A stretch of 11,557 nt of DNA, taken from positions 1-11,557 of the forward strand of contig CAJKSU010000077.1 of the NCBI GenBank assembly GCA_905202605.1. The letters run 5' to 3'. The number at the start of each line of letters is the position of its first letter. The first letter of the stretch is position 1. The notes below the pieces were generated by a model. That model was not told where the DNA came from. It ran no database searches and was given only the letters and a program-made list of their open reading frames with translations. Source of the stretch: an uncultured Eubacteriales bacterium (GTDB lineage: Bacteria; Bacillota; Clostridia; Oscillospirales; Oscillospiraceae). Of the stretch, positions 1 to 7,493 are shown piece after piece. The translations under genes and the position numbers were made by a program.

Positions 1-47
1 AAACGGTTGATGCGCCTGACTTTTCGCCAGACGCATCTATACCGTTT
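1..47 (-). terminator. Hairpin, probable terminator of tRNA-Pro
   Basis: The first and last seven bases (AAACGGT and ACCGTTT) are complementary. Inside them TGCG-C-CTG pairs with CAG-A-CGCA, giving a long imperfect stem. It begins about 9 nt past the tRNA 3' end in the direction of tRNA transcription. Any U-tract would lie at or beyond position 1, so the call is incomplete. Confidence 0.5.
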
Positions 48-55
48 CGTTAATA

Positions 56-132
56 TGGTCCGAGTGCCGAGATTCGAACTCGGGGCCTCTTGAACCCCAT
101 TCAAGCGCGATACCAAACTTCGCCACACCCGG
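56..132 (-). tRNA. tRNA-Pro (anticodon GGG), CCA encoded
   Basis: Read on the minus strand this folds as a full cloverleaf. The acceptor stem CCGGGTG pairs with CACTCGG (one G-U pair), followed by discriminator A and an encoded CCA. The D stem is GCGA/TCGC. The anticodon stem is CTTGA/TCAAG with the 7-nt loop ATGGGGT, which places GGG at positions 34-36 and G at 37. The T arm is CCGAG-TTCGAAT-CTCGG. C1-G72 with A73 and G37 are the usual bacterial tRNA-Pro identity features. GGG reads CCC and CCU codons. The gene stands alone behind its own promoter (163-191), downstream of the radical-SAM operon on the same strand. Confidence 0.95.
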
Positions 133-162
133 ATTTTGAGCCGCTCTCCTGAGCGCTCCAAT

Positions 163-191
163 ATAATACTACAGGAATCCGGGATTGTCAA
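163..191 (-). promoter_or_regulatory. Sigma-A promoter of tRNA-Pro
   Basis: On the minus strand, -35 TTGACA (186-191) is followed after exactly 17 nt by -10 TATTAT (163-168). The tRNA 5' end lies about 30 nt downstream of the -10 box. The stretch 192-245, between this promoter and the stop of the upstream gene, is A/T-rich with no clear hairpin terminator, so some read-through from the radical-SAM operon is possible. Confidence 0.85.
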
Positions 192-245
192 GCACGATTT
201 TTATTTTTTTCGCGTTATTTTCATTCTTTTTTCGTCAGGCCAAAA

Positions 246-905
246 TTAGCGGAAAATCCGCCCCTCCTCGTCATAGACCTCCATGCGGGTGGCATAGGAG
301 AAATCCGGGGTACATTCCGGGGCGTAACGGCTGATGGCGTTCACCAGCAGCTGGGGATTCAGGGACGGGTTCTGTGCCGCGATGATCCCCCGCAGCTCCA
401 GCTCCTGCTCCGAAATCCGGCTGACGCCCATGGTGGAGATCATCGGCTTGATGTCCACCTCGGTCATGCCCTTTTTCGAGCGCTTCTCCACCAGAATCTC
501 GCTTTTCCCGAACAGCGCTTTCAGCGTGTCCCGCACGTCCTCCCCCGCGCCGTTGTCATATTCCAACCGGACATTGCACTGGAGGTTCCGAAGCTCCTTG
601 ATCTTCCGATCGCTGTCATAGGCGGACAGCACCCGAATGCCTGCAGGGAAATAGGGATTGAGCCGATCCGGCAGGGATTCCAGCGGCACGTTCTCCTCCT
701 CCAGCGTAAAGTCGAGAATTTCGCAGTGGCTTGCCATGCCCACGCTCAGGGGCAGCGCCACGGAGACATAGGCATGGGGGCTCATGCCCTGAGTGAACTT
801 GATATGCAGCCCCGCCCGCAGAAATACCCGAGGGAACATGGCCATGGTATCCAGATGGGAGATATAGATGGCCTTTCCGGTCTTTTCAAACAGCAGTCTA
901 TTCAT
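246..905 (-). CDS. TIGR03936-type radical-SAM-associated protein (DUF2344)
   Basis: The product has 219 residues. It begins MNRLLFEKTGKAIYISHLD and contains the FTQGMSPHAYVSVALPLSVG stretch typical of the DUF2344/TIGR03936 family. That family is nearly always encoded beside, or fused to, a TIGR03960 radical SAM protein, as here. The reaction is not established. A two-component enzyme, possibly acting on RNA or tRNA, is inference from context. The ATG at 903-905 is chosen because AGGAGGG sits 7 nt upstream and because the reading frame before it has no family similarity and is antisense-like. The gene overlaps the 3' end of the radical SAM gene by 8 nt, which suggests translational coupling. 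It has no signal peptide or membrane segment, so it is cytoplasmic. In many Clostridia this pair precedes rng-rplU-rpmA; here a tRNA follows instead. Confidence 0.85.
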   Translation of the reverse strand: MNRLLFEKTGKAIYISHLDTMAMFPRVFLRAGLHIKFTQGMSPHAYVSVALPLSVGMASHCEILDFTLEEENVPLESLPDRLNPYFPAGIRVLSAYDSDRKIKELRNLQCNVRLEYDNGAGEDVRDTLKALFGKSEILVEKRSKKGMTEVDIKPMISTMGVSRISEQELELRGIIAAQNPSLNPQLLVNAISRYAPECTPDFSYATRMEVYDEEGRIFR

Positions 906-2736
906 CGCACATCCCTCCTGTATACAGTCGGTTTGCCCCGCAGCCGGTACACTGCTTGCGGCAGTCCGGGGTGATCTCCGAACGGTAGGCCGCCTGACGC
1001 TCCTTCCAGAAGAACTTCTTGGGAATGCCGATGGAGATCGTCTCCCATGGGAAGACTTCATTCTCCCCCCACTCCCGCTGGGCGTACCACTTGGGATCCA
1101 CGCCACAATCCGTAAAGGCCTGGAGCCATTTCTCCATGGAGAAATAGTCCGTCCAGCCGTCCATTTTGCAGCCCAGCTCATGGGCGCGGAGCAGTACGTC
1201 GCAGAGCTTTCGGTCGCCCCGGCACAGCGCCGCCTCCAGCATGCTGAGGTCGGAGGGATGATAGTTATACTGGAAGCTCCGTCCCTTGAGGTGGGATTTC
1301 AGCAGGGCGCACCGCCGCAGGTATTCCTCCGGGGTGATCTGCGCCTCCCACTGGAAGGGCGTGCCGTTTTTCGGCACAAAGAACGAGGTGGAAATGGTGA
1401 TGGTCACCGGGCGCTTGGGATTGGGCGTATTCTCCCGCCATGCCGTCACCACCTTATGGGCAAGATCGGCGATTCCCAATACGTCCTCATCCGTCTCCGT
1501 CGGCAGACCCAGCATAAAATAGAGCTTCACCTTGCTCCATCCACCGGCAAAGGCCGTGGAGCAGGAGCGGAGAATATCCTCCTCGGTGACGTTCTTATTG
1601 ATGGCGTCCCGGAGCCGCTGGGTTCCCGCCTCCGGGGCAAAGGTCAGGCCGCTTTTCCGCACCTTCTGCACCTTCTGCATCAGCTCCACGGAGAAATTGT
1701 CCGCCCGCAGGGACGGCAGACTCAGATTGATGCCCCGCGGAATGCAGTAATCCAGCATTTGATCCGCAAATTCCCCCAGCTTTTTATAGTCGGAGGTGGA
1801 AAGGCTGGACAGGGTCATTTCATCATAGCCGGAATTCTCCAGACTCTTTACCGCGAGCTCATAAAGCCGCTCCGGGCTTTTGGGCCGCACCGGACGATAG
1901 CAGAACCCCGCCTGACAGAACCGGCAGCCCCGGATACAGCCCCGGAACAGCTCCAGCACCGTCCGGTCATGGACGATCTGGGTAGAGGGCACAATGGTTT
2001 CCGTGGGATAATAGGCCGCATCCATGTCCTGCACGATCCGCTTGGTGACGGTTTTCGGTGCGTCCTCCAGAGGGATGATCTCCCGAATGGTGCCGTCATC
2101 ATTGTAGGTATGCCGGTACAGCGATGGCACGTAGATGCCGGGAATCTTTACCGCCTCCAGCAGAAATGCATGGCGGCTCAGCCCCCGGCGCTTGGCGCTG
2201 CGGTAGCATTCCAGCAGCTCCACGTCCACGTCCTCCCCTTCGCCCTCGATGCAGATATCCAGAAAATCCGCCATTGGCTCCGGGTTATAGACGCTGGTGC
2301 CGCCCGCAATCACCAAATGCTTGAGGCTGTCGCCCCGGTCACAGGATTTCAGCGGAATATTGCCCAGCTCCAGCATATTGAGAACATTGGAGTATGCCAT
2401 TTCATAGCCCAGAGAAAAGGCGATCACGTCAAATTCCTCCAGCGGGTCATGGCTTTCCAGCGTCCAAAGGGGCAGGTGATGCTTCCGCATCTCCTCCTCC
2501 ATGTCTCCCCAGGGGGCAAAGGCGCGCTCACACCACACCCCCTTCATATTGTTCATGATGCCATAGAGGATCCGCATGCCCACGTTGGACATGCCGATCT
2601 CATAGGTATCCGGAAAACAGAACGCCACCCGCAGCTCCACCTGAGATTTGTCCTTGATGATCTCGTTATACTCGCCGCCGGTATAGCGGGCGGGCTTTTG
2701 CACCTTGGGCAGGATCCGATTGATCAAATCTGTCAT
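898..2736 (-). CDS. TIGR03960-type B12-binding-domain radical SAM protein
   Basis: This 612-residue protein reductively cleaves S-adenosylmethionine at a [4Fe-4S] cluster, judging by the CxxxCxxC motif GCIRGCRFC (Cys267, Cys271, Cys274). The N-terminal third (about 35-240) resembles the vestigial B12-binding (Rossmann-like) domain of the family, with the hallmark FPDTYEIGMSNVGM (41-54). The radical SAM barrel follows (about 255-480). The C-terminus carries a second Cys group (592, 596, 599, 610) that could bind another cluster or zinc. Length is normal for TIGR03960. The substrate is unknown. The gene starts 12 nt after the zinc-ribbon gene, with GAGGGAG as RBS, and overlaps the downstream DUF2344 gene by 8 nt, so the three form one operon. 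The stop is TAG. Confidence 0.88.
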   Translation of the reverse strand: MTDLINRILPKVQKPARYTGGEYNEIIKDKSQVELRVAFCFPDTYEIGMSNVGMRILYGIMNNMKGVWCERAFAPWGDMEEEMRKHHLPLWTLESHDPLEEFDVIAFSLGYEMAYSNVLNMLELGNIPLKSCDRGDSLKHLVIAGGTSVYNPEPMADFLDICIEGEGEDVDVELLECYRSAKRRGLSRHAFLLEAVKIPGIYVPSLYRHTYNDDGTIREIIPLEDAPKTVTKRIVQDMDAAYYPTETIVPSTQIVHDRTVLELFRGCIRGCRFCQAGFCYRPVRPKSPERLYELAVKSLENSGYDEMTLSSLSTSDYKKLGEFADQMLDYCIPRGINLSLPSLRADNFSVELMQKVQKVRKSGLTFAPEAGTQRLRDAINKNVTEEDILRSCSTAFAGGWSKVKLYFMLGLPTETDEDVLGIADLAHKVVTAWRENTPNPKRPVTITISTSFFVPKNGTPFQWEAQITPEEYLRRCALLKSHLKGRSFQYNYHPSDLSMLEAALCRGDRKLCDVLLRAHELGCKMDGWTDYFSMEKWLQAFTDCGVDPKWYAQREWGENEVFPWETISIGIPKKFFWKERQAAYRSEITPDCRKQCTGCGANRLYTGGMCDE

Positions 2737-2748
2737 GTAGTCTCCCTC

Positions 2749-3009
2749 TTATTTATAGCGGAATTCCGCAACCACCTGACCGCCGGAGTTCCACACACGT
2801 CCGTCACCGGAGGCCAGCAGTTCTCCGTAAAAGTCCTCTGCTACCTCAATGGCGGCATCGTCCGCCGGTGTTTTCCCAGTCATGCTTTCATGGTCAAATA
2901 CAAAGATTCGCATCCGCTCCATCATTTTCTTTACCGGATATCCGCACTTGGGGCAGGCCTCGGCCTGATCGGACACCTGATTCTGACACTCCGGGCAAGT
3001 AAGCAGCAT
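2749..3009 (-). CDS. Small zinc-ribbon protein
   Basis: The product has 86 residues. The N-terminus carries two CPxC knuckles, CPEC (residues 5-8) and CPKC (about 19-22), the pattern of a double-CxxC zinc ribbon. A charged region without a recognised domain follows. The start is set by the RBS: GGAGG at 3018-3022 lies 8 nt from the ATG at 3007-3009, but only 2 nt from the ATG at 3013-3015, and further upstream starts would place the RBS inside the gene. It is first in the operon with the radical SAM pair, behind a consensus promoter, which hints at a role linked to them. No catalytic function can be read from the sequence. Confidence 0.75.
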   Translation of the reverse strand: MLLTCPECQNQVSDQAEACPKCGYPVKKMMERMRIFVFDHESMTGKTPADDAAIEVAEDFYGELLASGDGRVWNSGGQVVAEFRYK

Positions 3010-3066
3010 ATTCATTACCTCCATATTTCCGCGCCATAGGCGCATAATTCCATATTTGCAGACACT

Positions 3067-3095
3067 ATTATATGACGCAAACCCGTTTCGGTCAA
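3067..3095 (-). promoter_or_regulatory. Promoter of zinc-ribbon / radical SAM operon
   Basis: On the minus strand, -35 TTGACC (3090-3095) and a perfect -10 TATAAT (3067-3072) are separated by exactly 17 nt. The predicted transcript leads about 50 nt to the zinc-ribbon start. The -35 box lies only about 8 nt from the base of the hairpin that follows the hydrolase gene. Confidence 0.85.
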
Positions 3096-3102
3096 GTAAC
3101 GG

Positions 3103-3138
3103 AAATACCCCGCCGCGGGATTCCGCAGCAGGGTATTT
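3103..3138. terminator. Hairpin terminator after the hydrolase gene
   Basis: AAATACCCCGCCGCGG and CCGCAGCAGGGTATTT form a long stem with small mismatches and an ATT-type loop, starting 4 nt past the hydrolase stop. Read on the minus strand the U-tract is short (TATTT); read on the plus strand it is a clean T6. No plus-strand gene precedes it, so its useful direction is probably minus. Confidence 0.65.
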
Positions 3139-3142
3139 TTTC

Positions 3143-5098
3143 TTATCCGTTCAGGCACTCGGCGACCCATGCGATGAAATTCGTTTCTCCGGAGCCGGTG
3201 CGTTCCGCCATGGTGTGTCCCTGCCCCCATACGGTCTGGAACTCCACGTCATTTACGCTGTCATTCTGCTGAAGCGCCAGTGCGAGATTCATCTCCACGG
3301 TCAGCGCGGTATCCCCTTGGGTAATACCGGTGTGAATTCTCCAATGAGACGCCACACGGGACGTGCTGCAGCCGTCATAGTAATCCGACAGGAAGTACAT
3401 GGGATTGTACATATTCTGCCGGGTCAGGCTGTCGCTGCCCCAGTCGTCCACAGAATCCTTATATTCCTGATAATCCGTCACGTACTGGGGATCAAAGTCG
3501 GAATACTGGCTGTATTTCTCCTGATTCCGCTCCAGAAGCTCCGCCATGGCGGCGTCAAAGTGGAGGGCGTCATTCTGGCTGTCACCGAACACATAGTTCT
3601 CCGCCTGTCCCCGATCCAGATCGTCAAATGCACCGACATTCTTCGTAGCGTTCTTCTGCTGCCGGGCAAAGGCCGCAATGCTGGTGACGTGAGCCGTGCC
3701 GGTTTCGGCATCGTATTCCACCCAAGTTTCGCTTTCGTTCAGGGACGCGATATAGTCCTCCGGGGTTTCATAGGTAACGCTTTCCGTCTCGGTGTCCCCG
3801 GACAGCCAGGGCATGGGGCCACCGTCATCGGGAGGGCCGCCCGCACCCCCATCCGGGGGGCCAAAGCCGCCGTCCGCCATCATGGAATTGCTGGGGGTAT
3901 AAGGGAACTCGGTATCCTCAAGGAAGTTATTCAGGGACGTTTCAATCTGCCCCAGCACATAGTCATAGTAGCTGCCGGAAGTGTAAATGCCATTCTCCGA
4001 CTGCTCCAGTGTCAGAGCGTCCCCCTCCTCGTCCCGCAGGTCAAGACCATTCAGATAGTCTCCATAGCAGGCCGCAAGATCCTCGGAAAGCGCCTTCGTC
4101 CATGTTCCGTCGGCACGGGTGCCGGAGTCCATATACTGCCCCATGTTCCACTCATAGGCCTCGTCGGCATAGTCGAGAGACGTAATGGGGCACCAGCACA
4201 TGGCGCCGCAAATGGCGTCACTGATATAATTTCCCTCCGCGTCATACATGGCAGCACCGATGGACGCGAGATAGTCAAAGTACAGGCTGCTGTCTCCGCT
4301 GGCGCCCAGTACGGCGCTCTGAGCGCCGCCGCCGCTGTGACCAAAGGCAAAGATCCGCTCCGGGTTGCCGGGAATCACATCCCCGTTGAGCCGCAGATAG
4401 CGCACCGCCGCCTTGAGATCCGTTACGCCCCAAGGCGCACCGCCCGCATAATCCAGCGTTCCGTCATCGGTATAGCCGTTGCTTCTGCCCCGGCATCCGG
4501 AATAGACATAGACATAGCCCGCATCCAGATAGGCCGATACGGCGCTATAGCTGTACGTAGTGGCAGACGCCTGCGCCGAATAGCCTGCTGTATTGACCGG
4601 CAGCATCATTGGCGCAGTCTCGGCGGTAAAGCCATTTACTGTACCCTTCGGGTTTACGGTGCAGGTATAGGTTCCGTCGCCGTTGTCTGTGCCAGTGCGA
4701 TAATCCTCCGGCACCACCACCGCAAGAGCTTCTTAGTCCTCTGCCGCTGGCTGAGCGCAATAGCGGCCGCCGATCTGTAAATAGACGTTGTTGTCTGCAT
4801 CATAGCTCCATGCCCCACTATCAAAGCTCAGCGCATCAAAATCCACGTCATACCCCTGAACCAGCGCATTATAATCCACATGCTGTTCCTCCGGCGCAGA
4901 GGACGCTGCCAGTTCGGATGTCTCCTCTGCCTGCTCCGCCGCCGATTCCGTGACAGTCGGAGCAGCCGTCTCCGGTGCAGCAACCGCTTCAGTGGGTGCG
5001 CCGGCGGGCGTACTCTCCGATGCCACATCGCCGCAGCCCGCAAGCCCGACAACCATAGCCGCACCCAGCAGCAGCGCCGCCATTCTTTTCAGTTTCAT
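3143..5098 (-). pseudogene. Alpha/beta-hydrolase (tannase/esterase-like) lipoprotein, interrupted by in-frame TAA
   Basis: One reading frame of 651 codons runs from ATG at 5098 to TAA at 3143 and is broken only by a TAA at 4733-4735 (codon 122). The N-terminus has a lipoprotein signal with lipobox LAGC (Cys22), then an Ala/Glu/Thr-rich linker (about 25-90). After the stop the same frame continues through a hydrolase domain: an oxyanion-type segment (SGCRGR, about 200-205), nucleophile elbow GHSGG (Ser255), conserved PITSLDYADEAYEWNMGQ, an acidic candidate in ITQGDTA, and a C-terminal GQGH (His628). A Gly/Pro-rich insert lies in between. The layout resembles secreted tannase/feruloyl-esterase-like hydrolases of Clostridia; the substrate is inferred to be an ester. 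The residue expected at codon 122 in relatives (...D-Y-E...) is Tyr, one base from TAA. As written, translation makes only a 121-residue lipoprotein stub. The RBS is AAGGAGG, 7 nt before the ATG. No reinitiation site with good spacing is seen after the stop. Confidence 0.8.
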
Positions 5099-5130
5099 GG
5101 GATTGCCTCCTTCGTTTCATTCATAGCTGC

Positions 5131-5160
5131 ATTATACTAGATAATGCTATGCCGCAACAA
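5131..5160 (-). promoter_or_regulatory. Promoter of the hydrolase lipoprotein gene
   Basis: On the minus strand a perfect -10 TATAAT (5131-5136) is preceded after 18 nt by a weak -35 TTGTTG (5155-5160). The lipoprotein ATG lies about 32 nt downstream of the -10 box. A better-matching -35 at 17 nt is not visible. Confidence 0.6.
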
Positions 5161-5243
5161 TTCTGTTTTCACGGGCAACGTTTACAAATCGGAATGGATC
5201 TTATCATTTTTCGACTCAGCTTATCAATTTTGTATCCGAAGGA

Positions 5244-5272
5244 TTGACGGGGGAAAAATGTTCTGCTACCAT
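5244..5272 (+). promoter_or_regulatory. Promoter of the Cys-rich repetitive protein gene
   Basis: -35 TTGACG (5244-5249) and -10 TACCAT (5267-5272) are separated by 17 nt, about 33 nt before the ATG at 5306. The -10 box matches consensus at four of six positions. This promoter is divergent from the hydrolase promoter, with about 80 nt between them. Confidence 0.55.
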
Positions 5273-5305
5273 ACCATTAGTATCGAAAGGAAGGAGCAAA
5301 TACCA

Positions 5306-6652
5306 ATGGCAAATCTCAATGAAGCGACAAAATTCATCTGCGGACGAAATCCGCTGGCAAAAAATAACCGTCCCCCCTTCGCCCACCCCGAACAGCAGGA
5401 GGCGGCACTCTGGCTCACCGATGGAGCCGTCAATGCCCAGCGCTCCGGCAAGGCAGTCTATTCCGGTAGCGTCACCGAGCAGGGCGACGTGCTCTCGTTC
5501 CGTCTCAGCAGCGACACCCCGGAGCTGAACGCCGTGGTGGTCGAGGGCGGCACCACCGTCCTGTTGGAACCTGACATTGCCCTGAGCGGCTGCGGATGCA
5601 GCGACTTTACCTGCAAGGGTGCGGCAGTCCTGGCGGAATCCGACGCAAAGGTGGACATCCGGAACGCAAAGCTCATCACCCACGGCGCTACCCGCGCCGC
5701 CACCATCGCCACCTCCGGCGCTACCCTCAAGGTCTTTGATTCCGAGCTTGCAACCTATGGCGGCCCCCTGCCGGAGGGCTATGTTCCTGTGATCGGCCCC
5801 GGCATGATGGAGCCTCCTGCCCCGCTGGGGCTGGGCGGCAACTGCCGTACCCACCTCTCCATGGACAATTCCGAGAGCTATTTCTATCGCTGCAGAATCT
5901 ATGGCGAGGCCTGGGCGACGCTGTCTACCGACTCCTCCGGCGGCTATTGCTATCTGGAAGCCAACGATTCCTCCGTTGATATGGGCGGCAACGGCTACTG
6001 CATCTATTCGGACAACGGCTGCCATGTGGTGCTCAACCGCTGCACCATGTCCTCCGGCAATATATTCGGCATTCAGGACGGCAATTCCTCGGTGCAGCTA
6101 CAGGACGTTACCGGCACCTGCAAGGGCTACGGTTTCCTGATCCACGGCGGCATGCACGATCCGGAGGATATCGGCACCATCCGCATGGCGAATACCGACC
6201 TCACCTCCAAAGGCCCCATGTTCCGCTGCAAGTCCACCAACGTGGATATCTATCTCAAGAACTGCCGCATCATCTCTGAGGACGGCGTGATTTTGGAATC
6301 CATGCTCACCGACGACACCTTCTACTATCAGACCCGCAGCCATGCCGAGGACGATTACGGCGTGCAGCTGTGCATGGAGTCCATGGAGGTGCTGGGCGAT
6401 TTCCATTGTCAGGATCCGGAGCGCAAAACCTGCCTGAATCTGGTGGATACCTCCATTACCGGCGGGATCACCGGCTTCCCTCAGCTTCGGCTCACCGAGG
6501 GCAGCACCTTTACCGCCACCAAGGATTCCGAGGTGACGCTGGTGGGCGGTGAAGATGGTCTGGACGCCGCCGCTGGCGTGACTGTCACCGTTCGCGGTAC
6601 GGGCGAAGGGAAAACGCTCCCCTCCGGCGGATCGCTGGTATTTCTCGCATAA
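5306..6652 (+). CDS. Unrecognised Cys-rich repetitive protein, probably beta-helical
   Basis: The product has 448 residues and I do not recognise it as a named family. From about residue 60 onward it consists of short, similar rungs with alternating hydrophobic residues and recurrent Asn/Asp/Gly/Ser turns (for example SGCGCSDFTCKGAAVLAES, NSESYFYRCRIYGEA, NDSSVDMGGNGYCIYSDNGC). This is the look of a right-handed parallel beta-helix. Cys occurs about 17 times, often within the rungs. There is no signal peptide, anchor or membrane segment, so it is probably cytoplasmic, which is unusual for such a fold. The ATG at 5306 is chosen because GGAAGGAG lies about 9 nt upstream; the in-frame codons before it span the promoter. 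It is transcribed away from the hydrolase gene and ends at its own hairpin. A carbohydrate- or polyester-related role would be guesswork. Confidence 0.7.
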   Translation: MANLNEATKFICGRNPLAKNNRPPFAHPEQQEAALWLTDGAVNAQRSGKAVYSGSVTEQGDVLSFRLSSDTPELNAVVVEGGTTVLLEPDIALSGCGCSDFTCKGAAVLAESDAKVDIRNAKLITHGATRAATIATSGATLKVFDSELATYGGPLPEGYVPVIGPGMMEPPAPLGLGGNCRTHLSMDNSESYFYRCRIYGEAWATLSTDSSGGYCYLEANDSSVDMGGNGYCIYSDNGCHVVLNRCTMSSGNIFGIQDGNSSVQLQDVTGTCKGYGFLIHGGMHDPEDIGTIRMANTDLTSKGPMFRCKSTNVDIYLKNCRIISEDGVILESMLTDDTFYYQTRSHAEDDYGVQLCMESMEVLGDFHCQDPERKTCLNLVDTSITGGITGFPQLRLTEGSTFTATKDSEVTLVGGEDGLDAAAGVTVTVRGTGEGKTLPSGGSLVFLA

Positions 6653-6670
6653 ATCATCTTCCTACGCAAA

Positions 6671-6699
6671 AAGGACGAGGGTTCACAGCCCTCGTCCTT
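6671..6699. terminator. Bidirectional hairpin terminator
   Basis: An 11-bp perfect stem (AAGGACGAGGG with CCCTCGTCCTT) has a 7-nt loop. On the minus strand it is followed by a T5 run, making it a second terminator after metI. On the plus strand it follows the Cys-rich protein gene by about 18 nt, with a looser T-rich tail. Confidence 0.8.
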
Positions 6700-6717
6700 C
6701 AATATTCTCTTTTGTTC

Positions 6718-6756
6718 GAAAAATTCCCACGCCGGCATAACCGCTGACGTGGGAAT
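6718..6756 (-). terminator. Terminator of the met operon
   Basis: On the minus strand ATTCCCACG pairs with CGTGGGAAT (9 bp, 6723-6731 with 6748-6756), and an inner CGG-TTATG-CCG stem forms in the loop. A T5 run follows directly. It starts about 30 nt after the metI stop and is backed up by the hairpin at 6671-6699. Confidence 0.75.
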
Positions 6757-6785
6757 GTAACATATCACTGAAACCCGGTATTCCC

Positions 6786-7490
6786 TTACCGCTTGAGCCG
6801 CCGATCCAGCTTTACTGTCAGCCGGGTACCCACCGTCTGGAAGATCTGCACCAGAATGATCAGCAGAATGACTGCCACCAGCATCACCAGATACTTATAC
6901 CGATAATAGCCGTAGTTGATGGCGATCTTACCAAGGCCGCCGCCGCCGATGATGCCGCTCATGGCGGAGTAGCCGAGAATGGTGGTAATGGCGGTGGTGA
7001 GGTTTGAGATCAGCGAAGGAACGCTCTCCGGGATCATCACCTTAACGATGATCTGGAAGGGAGACGCGCCCATGGACTGCGCCGCCTCAATGATATTGGG
7101 GCTGACCTCCCGCAAACTCGTCTCCGCCAGACGGGCCACAAAGGGGAACGCCGCTACCACCAGCGGAACGATGGTGGCTACGGTGCCGACGGTAGTACCC
7201 ACGATCAGCCGGGACAGCGGGAACACCATGATCATCAAAATCAGGAACGGAACCGAGCGCAGCAGGTTGATGATCACATTGAGCACCTGCATCAGCCACC
7301 GGGGCAGCGGCAGAACGCCGTTCTTATCCCCCGCCACCAGCAGAACACCCAGCGGCAGACCGATGACTACAGCCAGCGCCGTGGATACCACGGTCACGTA
7401 AAAGGTTTCCCAAATGGCAAAGGGGATCTCCGCCTGAATGACCTCCCATGCCAGCTGCACGGAATCCGCAGAAAACAGATTGTCAAACAT
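6786..7490 (-). CDS. metI: Methionine ABC transporter permease MetI
   Basis: This 234-residue integral membrane protein is the permease of the MetNIQ importer; two copies form the translocation pore for methionine in the cytoplasmic membrane. Hydrophobic segments lie at about 28-53, 66-95, 100-120, 158-182 and 197-218. The cytoplasmic EAA coupling loop is EAAQSMGASPFQIIVKVMIP (135-154), which docks on MetN. GGGGLG (182-187) is also typical of MetI. Length is normal, with a slightly long N-terminus. The ATG follows the metN stop after 3 nt, and its RBS AGGAGG lies inside the last metN codons, so the two are translationally coupled. Confidence 0.95.
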   Translation of the reverse strand: MFDNLFSADSVQLAWEVIQAEIPFAIWETFYVTVVSTALAVVIGLPLGVLLVAGDKNGVLPLPRWLMQVLNVIINLLRSVPFLILMIMVFPLSRLIVGTTVGTVATIVPLVVAAFPFVARLAETSLREVSPNIIEAAQSMGASPFQIIVKVMIPESVPSLISNLTTAITTILGYSAMSGIIGGGGLGKIAINYGYYRYKYLVMLVAVILLIILVQIFQTVGTRLTVKLDRRLKR

Positions 7491-7493
7491 ACC

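Noticed and set aside
906..1181. N-terminal extension of the DUF2344 protein to 311 residues
   Set aside because: The extra 92 residues lie inside the radical SAM gene in another frame, are Arg/Ser/Pro-rich and lack family similarity. AGGAGGG marks the ATG at 905.
868..3039. Long plus-strand open frame of 723 codons
   Set aside because: It is antisense to the radical SAM operon. Its protein is a low-complexity mix rich in His, Leu, Arg and Gly with no motif, as expected opposite a GC-rich gene, and it has no RBS.
4733..4735. Recoded stop (selenocysteine-like or reassigned TAA)
   Set aside because: TAA is not a selenocysteine codon, several intact genes in the window end in TAA, and no special element follows. 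A plain nonsense change from Tyr is simpler.
3056..4780. Plus-strand open frame of 574 codons
   Set aside because: It is antisense to the hydrolase gene, has no promoter or RBS, and shows no family features.
5216..6025. Minus-strand open frame of 269 codons
   Set aside because: It is the shadow of the Cys-rich repetitive gene, Ala/Gly/Val-rich, with no RBS or motif.
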